From Oceanithermus desulfurans (GTDB lineage Bacteria > Deinococcota > Deinococci > Deinococcales > Marinithermaceae): a stretch of 64,000 nt of DNA. Shown in pieces: positions 9,088 to 18,287 of the stretch (its first letter is position 1; every line of letters begins with the position of its first letter). A program made the translations under genes and the position numbers. The notes beneath the pieces were generated by a model, which was not told the origin of the DNA, did no database searches, and saw only the letters and a list, made by a program, of their open reading frames with translations. Where the stretch lies: NCBI RefSeq assembly GCF_014201675.1, contig NZ_JACHEZ010000001.1, positions 372,001-436,000 of the forward strand, written 5' to 3'.

Positions 9088-10560
9088 TTGAGTAAGAAAC
9101 GCATCTTGCACAACACCCTCATCGTCATGGCGGGCACGCTGGCCAGCCGGGTGCTGGGGGTGGTGCGCCAGGGCGTGCTCAACAACTTCTTCGACAAGTC
9201 CCTCACCGACGCCTTTCTGGTCGCCTACCGGGTGCCCAACCTCTTCCGCGAAATCCTGGCCGAGGGGGCGGTGACCAACGCCCTCATCCCCGTCCTCGCC
9301 GAGCTGCCCGAAAGCGAACGCGAGCGGTTCAAGCGCCGCTTCGCGGCCTTCCTGTTGGGGGTCAACCTGCTGGTCGTGGGGCTCGGGGTGCTCTTCGCGC
9401 CGCAGCTGGCCGCGCTCTTGCTGGCGGCGGATACGCCGCTCGACCCCGCGCTCGTCACCTACCTGATCCGCCTGGTCATGCCCTTCCTGCTGGCCATCAG
9501 CATGTCCGCGCTCTTCGGGGCCTTCCTGCAGTCCGAAGAGCGCTTCTTCGGACCCAGCTTCGCGCCGCTGGCCTACAACGTCGCGGCGATCGCGGTGATG
9601 CTCGCCTGGCCGGGCAGCGCCACCGCCCTGGCCCTGGCCTACGTGCTGGGCGGTTTTCTGCAGGCGGGGGTGCAGATCCCGGCGCTCAGGGGCTTTGCGT
9701 TGGAGTTCGCCTGGCATCCCGCCATCCGTCAGGCCTCGTTGCTGATGGCGCCCTTCGTCTTCACCACCTCCACCCGCCAGTTCCTGATCGTCGTGCTCTA
9801 CGCCCTCATCACCGGCCTGCCCGAAGGCGCGGTTACCGGGTTCAGCAACGCCGACATGACCTACCTGATGGCGCTGGGGTTGTTCTCGGTCTCGCCGGCG
9901 ACGGCGCTCTACCCGCGGCTCTCGGCGCTCGCGGCCGCGGGCGACCGCGCGGGGTTCGCGCGGCTCCTGGGGCAGGGGCTCGAGCGGGTGGCCGTGCTGC
10001 TCGGCTGGTCGGGCGCGCTCATGGTGGCGCTGGCGCCCTGGATCGTGGCCGTGCTCTTTGCCTGGAAGCCGGGCTTCGACGCCGACGTCTTTCGCTTCAG
10101 CGTCGAGGCCATGCGCGCGCTGGGGCTGGCGCTGGTGCCCTGGGGGCTTTACAACCTCTACGTACGCGGACTCTACGCCCAGAAACTGATCCGGGTGGCC
10201 GTGATGATCAGCGCCGGCCTGCTCCTGCTCAACACCCTGGGCTACTACCTGCTCGTGCCCTACGGGATGTTCGTGCTCAACCTGGCCACCTTGGGGGCGG
10301 GGTTGGTGGGCATGGTGTGGATGATCGCTCTGTACGGGGGGCGGGAGCTGCTTGCGCCGGCGGGGCAGGCGGGGCTCGTCCTCAAGGTGACGCTGGCCAT
10401 GATCGCCGGCGGCCTGGCCGCGGCGTGGGCGGCGGCGGGGGTGGGGCCGGCGCGCGACCTCGTGGTTTCCTTTCTTCCCCTGTTGGTGGGAGCGGCCGCG
10501 GGCAGCGCGGTCTACTTCGTGGCCGCGCGGCTTTTGGGCCTGCCCCTGAAGCTGCGCTAA
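9088..10560 (+). CDS. murJ: lipid II flippase MurJ (MviN family)
   Basis: A 490-residue, highly hydrophobic protein with about 14 membrane segments and the MurJ N-terminal signature VMAGTLASRVLGVVRQ followed by the DAFLVAYRVPNLFR loop. MurJ moves lipid-linked peptidoglycan precursors across the inner membrane. The start is assigned to TTG 9088 (LSKKRILHN), which keeps the conserved N-terminus. The gene is followed by 2.75 kb without genes and no clear terminator hairpin with a T run is seen, though palindromic repeats just downstream could act as one. Confidence 0.92.
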   Translation: MSKKRILHNTLIVMAGTLASRVLGVVRQGVLNNFFDKSLTDAFLVAYRVPNLFREILAEGAVTNALIPVLAELPESERERFKRRFAAFLLGVNLLVVGLGVLFAPQLAALLLAADTPLDPALVTYLIRLVMPFLLAISMSALFGAFLQSEERFFGPSFAPLAYNVAAIAVMLAWPGSATALALAYVLGGFLQAGVQIPALRGFALEFAWHPAIRQASLLMAPFVFTTSTRQFLIVVLYALITGLPEGAVTGFSNADMTYLMALGLFSVSPATALYPRLSALAAAGDRAGFARLLGQGLERVAVLLGWSGALMVALAPWIVAVLFAWKPGFDADVFRFSVEAMRALGLALVPWGLYNLYVRGLYAQKLIRVAVMISAGLLLLNTLGYYLLVPYGMFVLNLATLGAGLVGMVWMIALYGGRELLAPAGQAGLVLKVTLAMIAGGLAAAWAAAGVGPARDLVVSFLPLLVGAAAGSAVYFVAARLLGLPLKLR

Positions 10561-11080
10561 CGGGCTGCTTGCGGCAACCCTGCGGTGGCCCGGCGACGCG
10601 GCCGCGCTCCGGATCAAACCAGGAACAGGCCCGGAATCGGGGTGCGCTGCGAAGGCCCGCTGTTCCGAACGAGCGGGCCACCCTGCCCGCGCGATCCCGG
10701 ATCAAGTCCGGAATCTTAATTGGTGCAGAGGAGGCGCCGATCGCTTGAAGCAAGGAAGGTGGCGGAAATGCCGGTTTGCTTGGCGTACGCCGCCTCGATA
10801 AGATACCCGATCTCACCGGCTGCGCCGGTTCGTCGGGGATGACGAAAGGGGCTGGGTGGCCCAAATCCAAGGCCCCGGGTTGCGCGGCCTTGGGCCTCTT
10901 GCCCCGGATGAAGAGGGGCGGTTGAAGCAACCACGACAAAATAGATCCCCGACCTTGACGCTTCGCCCCTCGTCGGGGATGGCGAAGGCTACCCGTCATT
11001 CCGGACGATTCAACCGCTGGGTTGGCGAGATTCCGGATCAAGTCCGGGCAGGCCTGGAATCTCGACCGGTACCGCGAAAT

Positions 11081-11259
11081 CCGTCATTCCGGACGAGCGG
11101 GCCACCTGGCCCGCGAGAGCCGGAATCTTGCTGGGTGTGCGTTCGCGGAGCCGCTCGCTTGGGGCACGATTGGCAACATCAGCGTATAGGCCCACTCGTA
11201 ACCCGCAGCCACCATAAGATCCCCGATCTCGGTGCTCCGCACCTCGTCGGGGATGACGC
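11081..11259 (+). repeat. long direct repeat, copy 1
   Basis: A segment of about 180 bp recurs exactly 400 bp downstream (11481-11659) with about five mismatches. It consists of a family-A palindrome (CCGTCATTCCGGACGAGCGG onward), an 85-base unique core and a family-B palindrome ending GGGGATGACG. A more weakly matching G-rich tail continues for about another 90 bases after both copies. Confidence 0.85.
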
Positions 11260-11480
11260 AAATAGAGGCTTGGGATGTAAGGGGCGGGATGTAGGGGACG
11301 GAGGAGGCAGAGGAGACGATGGGGGCGCATAAGTATCGGTTCTTCACGGCTTTTAGGTCGCGAAGAAAAGGTGGGTAGGCTTACAGCCGTTTCCTGTTGA
11401 TTCTGCCACACTTCTCTCCGGCTCCTATACGTCTGCCGCCCACCGTCTACCACGTACCATGCACTTCGCACCGTCGTCAT

Positions 11481-11659
11481 CCGTCATTCCGGACGAGCGG
11501 GCCATGCGGCCCGCGAGAGCCGGAATCTTGCTGGGTGTGCGTTCGCGGAGCCGCTCGCTTGGGGCACGATTGGCAACATCAGCGTATAGGCCCACTCGTA
11601 ACCCGCAGCCACCATAAGATTCCCGATCTCGGTGCTCCGCACCTCGTCGGGGATGACGA
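11481..11659 (+). repeat. long direct repeat, copy 2
   Basis: Second copy of the 180-bp unit at 11081-11259. The differences seen by eye are three bases in the family-A loop (ACCTGG versus ATGCGG), one base before CCCGATCTC and one in the last bases. The near-identity suggests a recent duplication of a composite A-core-B unit rather than independent insertions. Confidence 0.85.
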
Positions 11660-11841
11660 AAATAGGGGTAGGGGGTGGGGTGTAGGGGACGAAGGCGGCG
11701 GAGGAAACGAATGGGGCGCGCAAGAATCGGATCTGCGCGGCTGGGGATGGCGAAGAAAAAGCTGGTGGACCTCCATCCGCTGGCCGCTGGCCCTGCGCGT
11801 CCTCAGTCCGGCTCCTGTCCGCCAATTGCCTACAAATTACC

Positions 11842-11876
11842 TACCACGCACCACGTACTACGTACTGCGTACCGCA
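11842..11876 (+). repeat. heptamer minisatellite (five units)
   Basis: Five tandem 7-base units read TACCACG, CACCACG, TACTACG, TACTGCG, TACCGCA, with consensus YACYACG. The same array type recurs at 12604-12631 (inverted), 13166-13193, 13277-13311 and 23263-23290, and in degenerate form at 11448-11475. Confidence 0.8.
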
Positions 11877-12603
11877 GTTCTCCGTCCTTCCGGACGAGCG
11901 GGCCACCCGGACCGCGTGGTCCCGGATCAAGTCCGGAGCAGGTCCGGAATCTAGCTTTGCGCGGTTAACAGGCCTGCGGTTCGGGGCATGGTAGCCGACG
12001 ACGGTGCGTCGGTTTGTCCTCGCCTAAAGCTCGTAGCAAGCCAAGATTCCCGATCTCGGCGCTTCGCGCCTTGTCGGGAATGACGAAAAAGGGCGGGTGA
12101 GCGGCCACGACAAGATCCTCTAACTCACCGGCTGCGCAAGTTCACCGGGGATGACAAAAAGGAGGGCTGGGTGGCGTCACTACAAGACCACGGGTCGCGC
12201 GGCCTGCGGCTACTTGCGCGGGGTGACGAGGGGATGGTGGGCAGGTCGTTCCTTTTGGAAAACCTTTCCGTCATTTCAGCTAAGCGAGCCGCATGGCTCG
12301 CGCGAGCTGGAATCTAGACCGGAGGCGTCCCCATCGCGCGTGGAAGGCCAAAGGCCACCACGACGACGTCGCAGCGACCGCAACACGACCTCCAACTCGG
12401 TTCTGGACCCAGCTCTCGCTGGGGTGACGTGAAAGGACGATTCTCGGTCTGTTGGTTGCTGACGCCTGCTTATGCACGAACGCACCACCGGAGGCGATTA
12501 ACGGTTGAAGGACGTTTCCACAAGCTACGGGCCACATGCTTGTTGTTGCCTCCCCCTTCGGGGGAGGCGGCCGCAGGCTGGAGGGGGGTTATTTGGAACA
12601 GTA

Positions 12604-12631
12604 CGTGGTACGTAGTACGTGGTGCGTGGTC
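12604..12631 (-). repeat. heptamer minisatellite (four units, inverted)
   Basis: Plus-strand units CGTGGTA, CGTAGTA, CGTGGTG, CGTGGTC are the reverse complement of the YACYACG consensus found at 11842 and 13277. This is the only array of the family in the opposite orientation in this window. Confidence 0.78.
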
Positions 12632-13015
12632 AAGGCAACGTCTGGAGCGCGCGGAACGACCTGATGCGCGGCTTCCACAAGCTGCATGCCACAGGCCACT
12701 TCCCGCTTTTCCCGATTCCCCGGACGAGACCGGCCCGGCCGAGATCCGGGGTCCATGCAGGAAGAAAAACCGAGATTGGGTTAACGCTACCTGGCCCAGC
12801 GTCGAGCAGCAAGCTTCGGCTACTTTCGTTTGAAGCCGGTTCATCTGCAGCGGCTAAACCGTGGACATCAACGCGGCATGGACCCCGGCTCGCGGCCTTG
12901 GCCGGGGACGCGAACAGCTTCTACCGGCCATCTATGTCTCCCCGGACGAGGCGGCACGCGCCGCCGAGATCCGGGGTTCATGCCGGGCGGTAAGCCGAGG
13001 TTCCGCCTTGGCCTA

Positions 13016-13036
13016 CCCCCCCCCCCCCCCCCCCCC
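13016..13036. repeat. homopolymer of 21 C
   Basis: An uninterrupted run of 21 C (G on the minus strand) lies in the gene-free island, about 280 bases downstream of the aspS2 stop in that gene's direction of transcription. Such a run is prone to slippage in replication and sequencing, so its exact length should not be trusted. Confidence 0.9.
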
Positions 13037-13276
13037 AGGGGCGCAGGCTGCAGGTCCTTACCCTCAAGCGCCGTGTACCGCTCATCCACGATTCATTCCA
13101 CACGGGTACGGGCCCATCTGTTTTCCGTAGCATCCGGGCGGACACCCGGGTCCGCCCCTACGATGAACCACGGACCACGCACCGCGCACGGCCCTTCAAC
13201 GAGCCTTGCGATACGGTTCCGGATTGTCCGATTCAGCACATCATTTGGGCGGACACGCTGGTCCGCCCCGACGACG

Positions 13277-13311
13277 TACCACCTACTACGTACCACGCAC
13301 CACGCACCGCT
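13277..13311 (+). repeat. heptamer minisatellite next to the aspS2 stop
   Basis: Units TACCACC, TACTACG, TACCACG, CACCACG, CACCGCT end three bases from the aspS2 stop codon. The array directly follows a family-D palindrome (13248-13270). The same palindrome-plus-array arrangement occurs at 13136-13193, where the units are AACCACG, GACCACG, CACCGCG, CACGGCC. Confidence 0.78.
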
Positions 13312-13314
13312 TCG

Positions 13315-14589
<1,275 letters not shown>

Positions 14590-14605
14590 CGTCGTCCTCT
14601 TTCAC

Positions 14606-14655
14606 GAAAAAGCCCCCGGTTCAATAGGGAACCGGGGGGAAGGCCACGTTCCCCC
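14606..14655 (-). promoter_or_regulatory. attenuator-like overlapping hairpins in the aspS2 leader
   Basis: On the minus strand a 10-bp stem (CCCCCGGTTC and GAACCGGGGG, 14639-14614, six-base loop) is followed by CTTTTTCG, a textbook intrinsic terminator 17 bases before the aspS2 start. An earlier hairpin, GGGGGAA-CGTGGCC-TTCCCCC (14655-14635), shares the CCCCC arm, so the two cannot form together. This is a terminator/antiterminator layout, although the terminator could also simply end the DUF4145 transcript. Confidence 0.65.
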
Positions 14656-14695
14656 GCTAGCGGTCGTTATTCAGCAGCCCGCGCATACTAATGCA

Positions 14696-14724
14696 AGTCT
14701 ATGCGCCATTCGCTAAATGGTCAA
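14696..14724 (-). promoter_or_regulatory. promoter upstream of aspS2
   Basis: TTGACC (14724-14719), a 17-base spacer and TAGACT (14701-14696) on the minus strand. Transcription from about 14689 would give a leader of about 100 bases containing the overlapping hairpins. The TGA stop of the DUF4145 gene (14723-14721) lies inside the -35 box. Confidence 0.7.
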
Positions 14725-15458
14725 GACCCACTTTTCAATCGACTTTTCAGTTCGGGCTTTCCAGCCCTTCTTAATTTTTGATTTATCTTATCTCGCCTCT
14801 TTTCAAATCGGATTGGTTTGACGAAGATATGATCAAATAAAGATTGCAACACATCTAACAACCATTCAGCTTCTCCAACCTCGACATCCACAATGCTTCC
14901 AGTGTCTTTATATTTAACAGGATGAGCGGCAAAATTACCGATGACGCGAACCGCGTCGATTTCTTCTGCGAGGTATCCAGGAGTATTTTCCTGCTCAATA
15001 AACTCCTCGATTTCTTTATTTAAGTTCCCGTGATTAATGTTAAGTTCATTATGAAGTAAATCTTGTAACAAGCGTCTACTGATGGCTGCGCTAGCTTTCG
15101 GACTAGTGGCAAGTATATCAAATGCTTCAAAAAACTCTTTTCTATACCTCTCTGGGACTTCGTTTGGGATGTCCGCTTGCTTAGGCGGAGGGTATATGAT
15201 TCCATCAAAAAATATGTTTGATAAAAAGAAGTCCTCGTCTATCCAGGCATCTGAATCGTAGTCGTACTTTCCTCCGCCCTTTACTTCCCCATGGCGCGCG
15301 CGAATAAGAGGAGAATCGCAGCTTAGACAGTAGCTGACAAAAATCTGTTCTCCAAGACCATCAGAACTAATATAAATAGTTGTTTCTTCCCATTTGTCAA
15401 TGTAGATGGCGACGCCGCAAATGGGACATTTCAGCTTCATTGCAAGGTCTTCCGTCAT
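14721..15458 (-). CDS. DUF4145-like protein with N-terminal zinc ribbon, AT-rich
   Basis: A 245-residue protein. Cysteine pairs CPIC (11-14) and CLSC (44-47) look like a zinc ribbon. The C-terminal half has the helical pattern of DUF4145, including AISRRLLQDLLHNEL and VIGNFAAHP with the conserved Gly-Asn and Ala-His. DUF4145 is often found near or fused to restriction or other defence proteins, but its function is unknown. By eye, base composition is far more AT-rich than both neighbours, with ATA, TTA and AAA codons otherwise rare here, which points to horizontal transfer. ATG 15440 (MKLKCPIC) is an alternative start. It stands alone without a recognisable partner. Confidence 0.75.
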   Translation of the reverse strand: MTEDLAMKLKCPICGVAIYIDKWEETTIYISSDGLGEQIFVSYCLSCDSPLIRARHGEVKGGGKYDYDSDAWIDEDFFLSNIFFDGIIYPPPKQADIPNEVPERYRKEFFEAFDILATSPKASAAISRRLLQDLLHNELNINHGNLNKEIEEFIEQENTPGYLAEEIDAVRVIGNFAAHPVKYKDTGSIVDVEVGEAEWLLDVLQSLFDHIFVKPIRFEKRRDKINQKLRRAGKPELKSRLKSGS

Positions 15459-15469
15459 CGTTATGAGAA

Positions 15470-15775
15470 TTAGGCTTCCCAGGCTTTGAGCAACTCGAGC
15501 AGCTCTGCGGGCTTGCAGACGGTGAAGAACGATTCCCGCACCTCTTCCTGGCGTACGAACTGGCCGTGGTGGTCCGCCAGCAGCGCTTCGCGCACCTCCT
15601 CGGGTTTGCTGCGCACCTTCTCGAGCTTGAGGTCACCCGAGGGCGCGTAGTAGACGCGGTAGATCAGCCCCACCTGGCGGCGCTCGGCCTCGAGGCCGTC
15701 TTCGTTTTCCCAAACCTCGTAATCCAGGGCTTCCAATACCTTGCGCGCTTCTTCCAATGCGACCTTCGTGCTCAT
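15470..15775 (-). CDS. small conserved-looking protein, unknown function
   Basis: A 101-residue, Glu/Leu/Arg-rich soluble protein with no signal peptide, no cysteine cluster and no family I recognise. The pattern is helix (EEARKVLEALDYEV), then beta segments (VGLIYRVYYAPSGDLKLEKV), then helices, suggesting a compact alpha/beta fold. Its ATG overlaps the stop of the secreted phospholipase-D-like gene by four bases (ATGA), so the two are translated together. Composition is normal for this genome, unlike the AT-rich DUF4145 gene 11 bases downstream. Confidence 0.7.
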   Translation of the reverse strand: MSTKVALEEARKVLEALDYEVWENEDGLEAERRQVGLIYRVYYAPSGDLKLEKVRSKPEEVREALLADHHGQFVRQEEVRESFFTVCKPAELLELLKAWEA

Positions 15776-17073
15776 GGCAGCACCTCCAGCTGGCTGGGGC
15801 TGTTGATGATCATCTCGTAATACCCGGCGTAAATCTTGATCCGGCCCGTCGCCCGCACCTTCTTGCCCAGGTAGGCCTCGGGGAAGGGCTGGTCGAACTC
15901 GCCGTAGACCCGCGGGAAGAAGACGAGGCGGAAGGCGTCGGTGGTGGTGTCGAACTTCAGGAAGGCTACGCCGGTGCGGCTTTCCACCTGCGCGATCCTG
16001 CCTTCCACGGTCACGACGCGCCCGTAGTATTTGGGCGCTTCGGTCCAGGGGACCACGCCCTCCACCGGCGGCAGCAGGAAGGGGTTGTCCGGGCGGGCGT
16101 TCTTCCAGTCGGCCTCCATGGTGCGCAGCAGCCGGAAGAACGCGCGCGGCTCGCCTGCGGCCGTAAGAATCGCGCCCAGCTCGCGGTTGGCGTTCATGGA
16201 GCTCTGGCTCATGTTGATCGAGCCCACCAGCGCGGTGTTGCCGTCGGCGACGATCACCTTGGCGTGCACGTAGGGGCTGGGCAGGTAGCGCAGGCGCACC
16301 CCCGCCTTGCGCAGCCGCTCGGCCCCCGGAACGAAGTAAGTGTTTTCCTTGGGGTCGGCGGGGCTGCCGACGAGGCGCACGTCGACGCCGCGGGCCACTG
16401 CTTCCTCGATCGCCGCGATCACCTCCTCGTCCACCATCCCCGCCTGCTCCAAGAAGAGGGTCTTGCGGGCACCGCGGATGAGGCCCAGCACCTTTTCGCG
16501 GGCGTTGCCCTCGCGCACGCCCCGCACCACCCGGTCGGGGCTCCAGACCAGCCGGGCGCGCGAAAGGTCGATGCGCTGGCCGTGCCAGTCGGCGTCGAAG
16601 ACGCGGGCGATCTCGCGCACCCAGTCGGGGCGTTCGGTCACCAGCATGTACTCGCGGTTGGCCTTGAAGGTGGACCCCGTCAGGTTGCCGCTGCCGAACC
16701 AGGCGACGCGGTCGTCGATGACCATGCTCTTTTCGTGCACGAAGACGAAGCGGAAGGGTTTGGAGAGGCGCAGCTCCACCCCGCGGTCGCGCAGCGCGCT
16801 GATGACCTCCATGCTGGGGCGGCCGCCGGCGGGCTCGCGCTCCATCAGCACCCGCACCTCGACGCCGCGTCGGGCCGCGCGGCCCAGGGCCTCGACGACG
16901 TCCATGCGGCTGGGAGTCCAGAGGTAGATCTTGAGCCGAATCGAGGACTCGGCGGTGTCGATGAGCTGGATCAGCGGCTCTACGCCGTCGTCGGGCTGGA
17001 CCCAGAGCGTGGGCTGGGGGGCGGCGAAGGCCAGGCCGATCAGGGCGAGCGCTGCGGTGATGAGTCCTCGCAT
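15772..17073 (-). CDS. secreted phospholipase-D-like protein with C-terminal OB-fold
   Basis: A 433-residue protein with a signal peptide (cleavage near residue 18, LAFAA) and two HKD motifs, VHEKSMVIDD in the first half and VHAKVIVAD in the second. These are the paired catalytic signature of the PLD superfamily. The last 105 residues (YYGRVVTVEGRIAQV to the end) look like a nucleic-acid-binding OB-fold. PLD plus OB-fold and export suggest an extracytoplasmic nuclease acting on incoming or environmental DNA; a phospholipase is the alternative. RBS AGGAGG precedes the ATG, with a candidate -10 TACAAT at 17097-17092. Confidence 0.82.
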   Translation of the reverse strand: MRGLITAALALIGLAFAAPQPTLWVQPDDGVEPLIQLIDTAESSIRLKIYLWTPSRMDVVEALGRAARRGVEVRVLMEREPAGGRPSMEVISALRDRGVELRLSKPFRFVFVHEKSMVIDDRVAWFGSGNLTGSTFKANREYMLVTERPDWVREIARVFDADWHGQRIDLSRARLVWSPDRVVRGVREGNAREKVLGLIRGARKTLFLEQAGMVDEEVIAAIEEAVARGVDVRLVGSPADPKENTYFVPGAERLRKAGVRLRYLPSPYVHAKVIVADGNTALVGSINMSQSSMNANRELGAILTAAGEPRAFFRLLRTMEADWKNARPDNPFLLPPVEGVVPWTEAPKYYGRVVTVEGRIAQVESRTGVAFLKFDTTTDAFRLVFFPRVYGEFDQPFPEAYLGKKVRATGRIKIYAGYYEMIINSPSQLEVLP

Positions 17074-17120
17074 GAACGTCCTCCTAAGGGCATTGTAGAC
17101 CCGGGGTGCGGCGGTCTTGG

Positions 17121-18287
17121 TTAATCCTGCGGCTCGATGCGGCGCAGCTCGGCCTGGGACCAGGCCTGCTCGACCAGCGCCTCCACGTCGAGGTCGCTCT
17201 CGGCGCGCTCGAGCTGCTCGGGGGTGCTCCTGGTGGCGGGGCGCTTGGGTTCCAGGAAGCTGCAGCAGTCCTGCTGGGGCAGGATGGAGATCGCATAGGT
17301 GCCGATCTTCTGCGCCTCGGCGATCACCTCGGTCTTGTCCATGCCGATGAGGGGGCGCAGCACCGTCATGCCCACCGCCCGTTCCACCGCGTGCAGGTTC
17401 TCGAGCGTCTGGCTGGCCACCTGGCCCAGGGCGTCGCCCGTCACCAGCGCCCCCGCCCCTTCGCGCGCGGCGGCGCGCTCGGCGATGCGGTACATGAAGC
17501 GCCGGTAGAGGAGGGTACGGTAGCGCTCGGGGCTGTGGGCGAAGATCTGCTCCTGAACGTCCGCCAGCGGCACCACGTAGAGCTTGGCGGGCCCGTGCCA
17601 GCGGGCCAGCACCTCCAGCTCGGCCACGGTCTTGCGCAGCGAGTCGAGGCTGGTGTGGGGGTAGGAGTGGAAGTGGACGTAGACGGGTCGGGCGCCGCGC
17701 TTGGCCATGCGCCAGGCGGCGACGGGGGAGTCGATGCCGCCGCTGATGAGCACGACGACCCGGGCGCTCGCGCCCACGGGCAGGCCGCCGGGGCCGGGGG
17801 TGCGCTGGGCCGAAGTGAAGACCCAGGCCTCGTCTTCGTAGAACTCGACGAAGACCTCGACGTCGGCCCCCTTGAGGCGCACCGGGCGGCCGGTGGCGGC
17901 GACGATGCGGGCGCCGATCTCGCGCTCGGCCTCGGGCGAGGTGAAGGGCAGGCGCTTGTTGGCGCGCTTGGCGCGCACCCGGAAGCTGCCGGGCCGGGCC
18001 TCGAGCAGCTCGAGCGCCGCCTCGGCGACGCGGCCGAAGTCCACCGGGGCGGTGCGCACCCGCGCGAAGTAGGCCACCCCGAAGACTCGGGCCAGCCGCT
18101 CCTCGACCTCGGCCGCGCGCGCGGGCTCGGCCTCGACGAGCAGGCGGCCGTGCAGCAACCGCACCGTCGTATCCGGCCCCAGCGCGTCGCGCAGGCGTTG
18201 GGCCAGCAGCTGCTCGAAGCGGCGGCGGTTCTTCCCCTTGAGACCGATCTCGTGGTAGTGCACCAGGAAACGGACCGGGGTCACCAT
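17121..18287 (-). CDS. thiI: tRNA 4-thiouridine / thiazole sulfurtransferase ThiI
   Basis: A 388-residue protein with an N-terminal ferredoxin-like/THUMP region (about 1-165) and a PP-loop pyrophosphatase domain with VVLISGGIDSPVAAW. ThiI adenylates U8 of tRNA for thiolation. The C-terminal rhodanese domain of the Escherichia coli enzyme is absent, so sulfur must come from a separate carrier; a CC pair (PQQDCCSF) is present. The ATG at 18287 overlaps the tatD stop by seven bases. GTG 18284 is also possible. Confidence 0.88.
   Translation of the reverse strand: MVTPVRFLVHYHEIGLKGKNRRRFEQLLAQRLRDALGPDTTVRLLHGRLLVEAEPARAAEVEERLARVFGVAYFARVRTAPVDFGRVAEAALELLEARPGSFRVRAKRANKRLPFTSPEAEREIGARIVAATGRPVRLKGADVEVFVEFYEDEAWVFTSAQRTPGPGGLPVGASARVVVLISGGIDSPVAAWRMAKRGARPVYVHFHSYPHTSLDSLRKTVAELEVLARWHGPAKLYVVPLADVQEQIFAHSPERYRTLLYRRFMYRIAERAAAREGAGALVTGDALGQVASQTLENLHAVERAVGMTVLRPLIGMDKTEVIAEAQKIGTYAISILPQQDCCSFLEPKRPATRSTPEQLERAESDLDVEALVEQAWSQAELRRIEPQD

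Larger units (their letters stand above)
10561..13314. repeat. gene-free mosaic of palindromic repeats and heptamer arrays
   Basis: No credible gene lies here; open frames are short, overlap on both strands and consist of repeat sequence. At least four palindromic families can be seen. Family A runs from TCATTCCGGAC to CCGGAATCT (about 10660, 10996, 11081, 11481, 11880, 12270). Family B runs from CCCCGATCTC to TCGTCGGGGATGACG (about 10800, 10946, 11218, 11618, 12047, 12115). Family C is CCCCGGACGAG...GATCCGGGGTYCATG (12718, 12938). Family D is GGGCGGACAC...GGTCCGCCCC (13136, 13248). Heptamer arrays, a 180-bp duplication and a C21 tract are listed separately. No transposase or CRISPR structure is visible. 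Confidence 0.85.

Noticed and set aside
11081-11659. A CRISPR array suggested by regularly spaced repeats
   Set aside because: Repeats are 180 bp with 400-bp spacing, only two copies are long matches, palindromes vary, and no cas genes are present.
10561-13314. Open reading frames of 80-200 codons on both strands in the gene-free island
   Set aside because: They overlap each other on all frames, are made of repeat sequence, lack ribosome-binding sites and encode no recognisable domain.
10561-13314. Remnant of an insertion sequence or prophage
   Set aside because: No transposase or phage-like motif is seen in any frame, and no long terminal inverted repeats bound the region.
14590-14720. A T-box riboswitch in the aspS2 leader
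   Set aside because: The leader is too short, and neither the specifier loop nor the conserved T-box bulge sequence is present.
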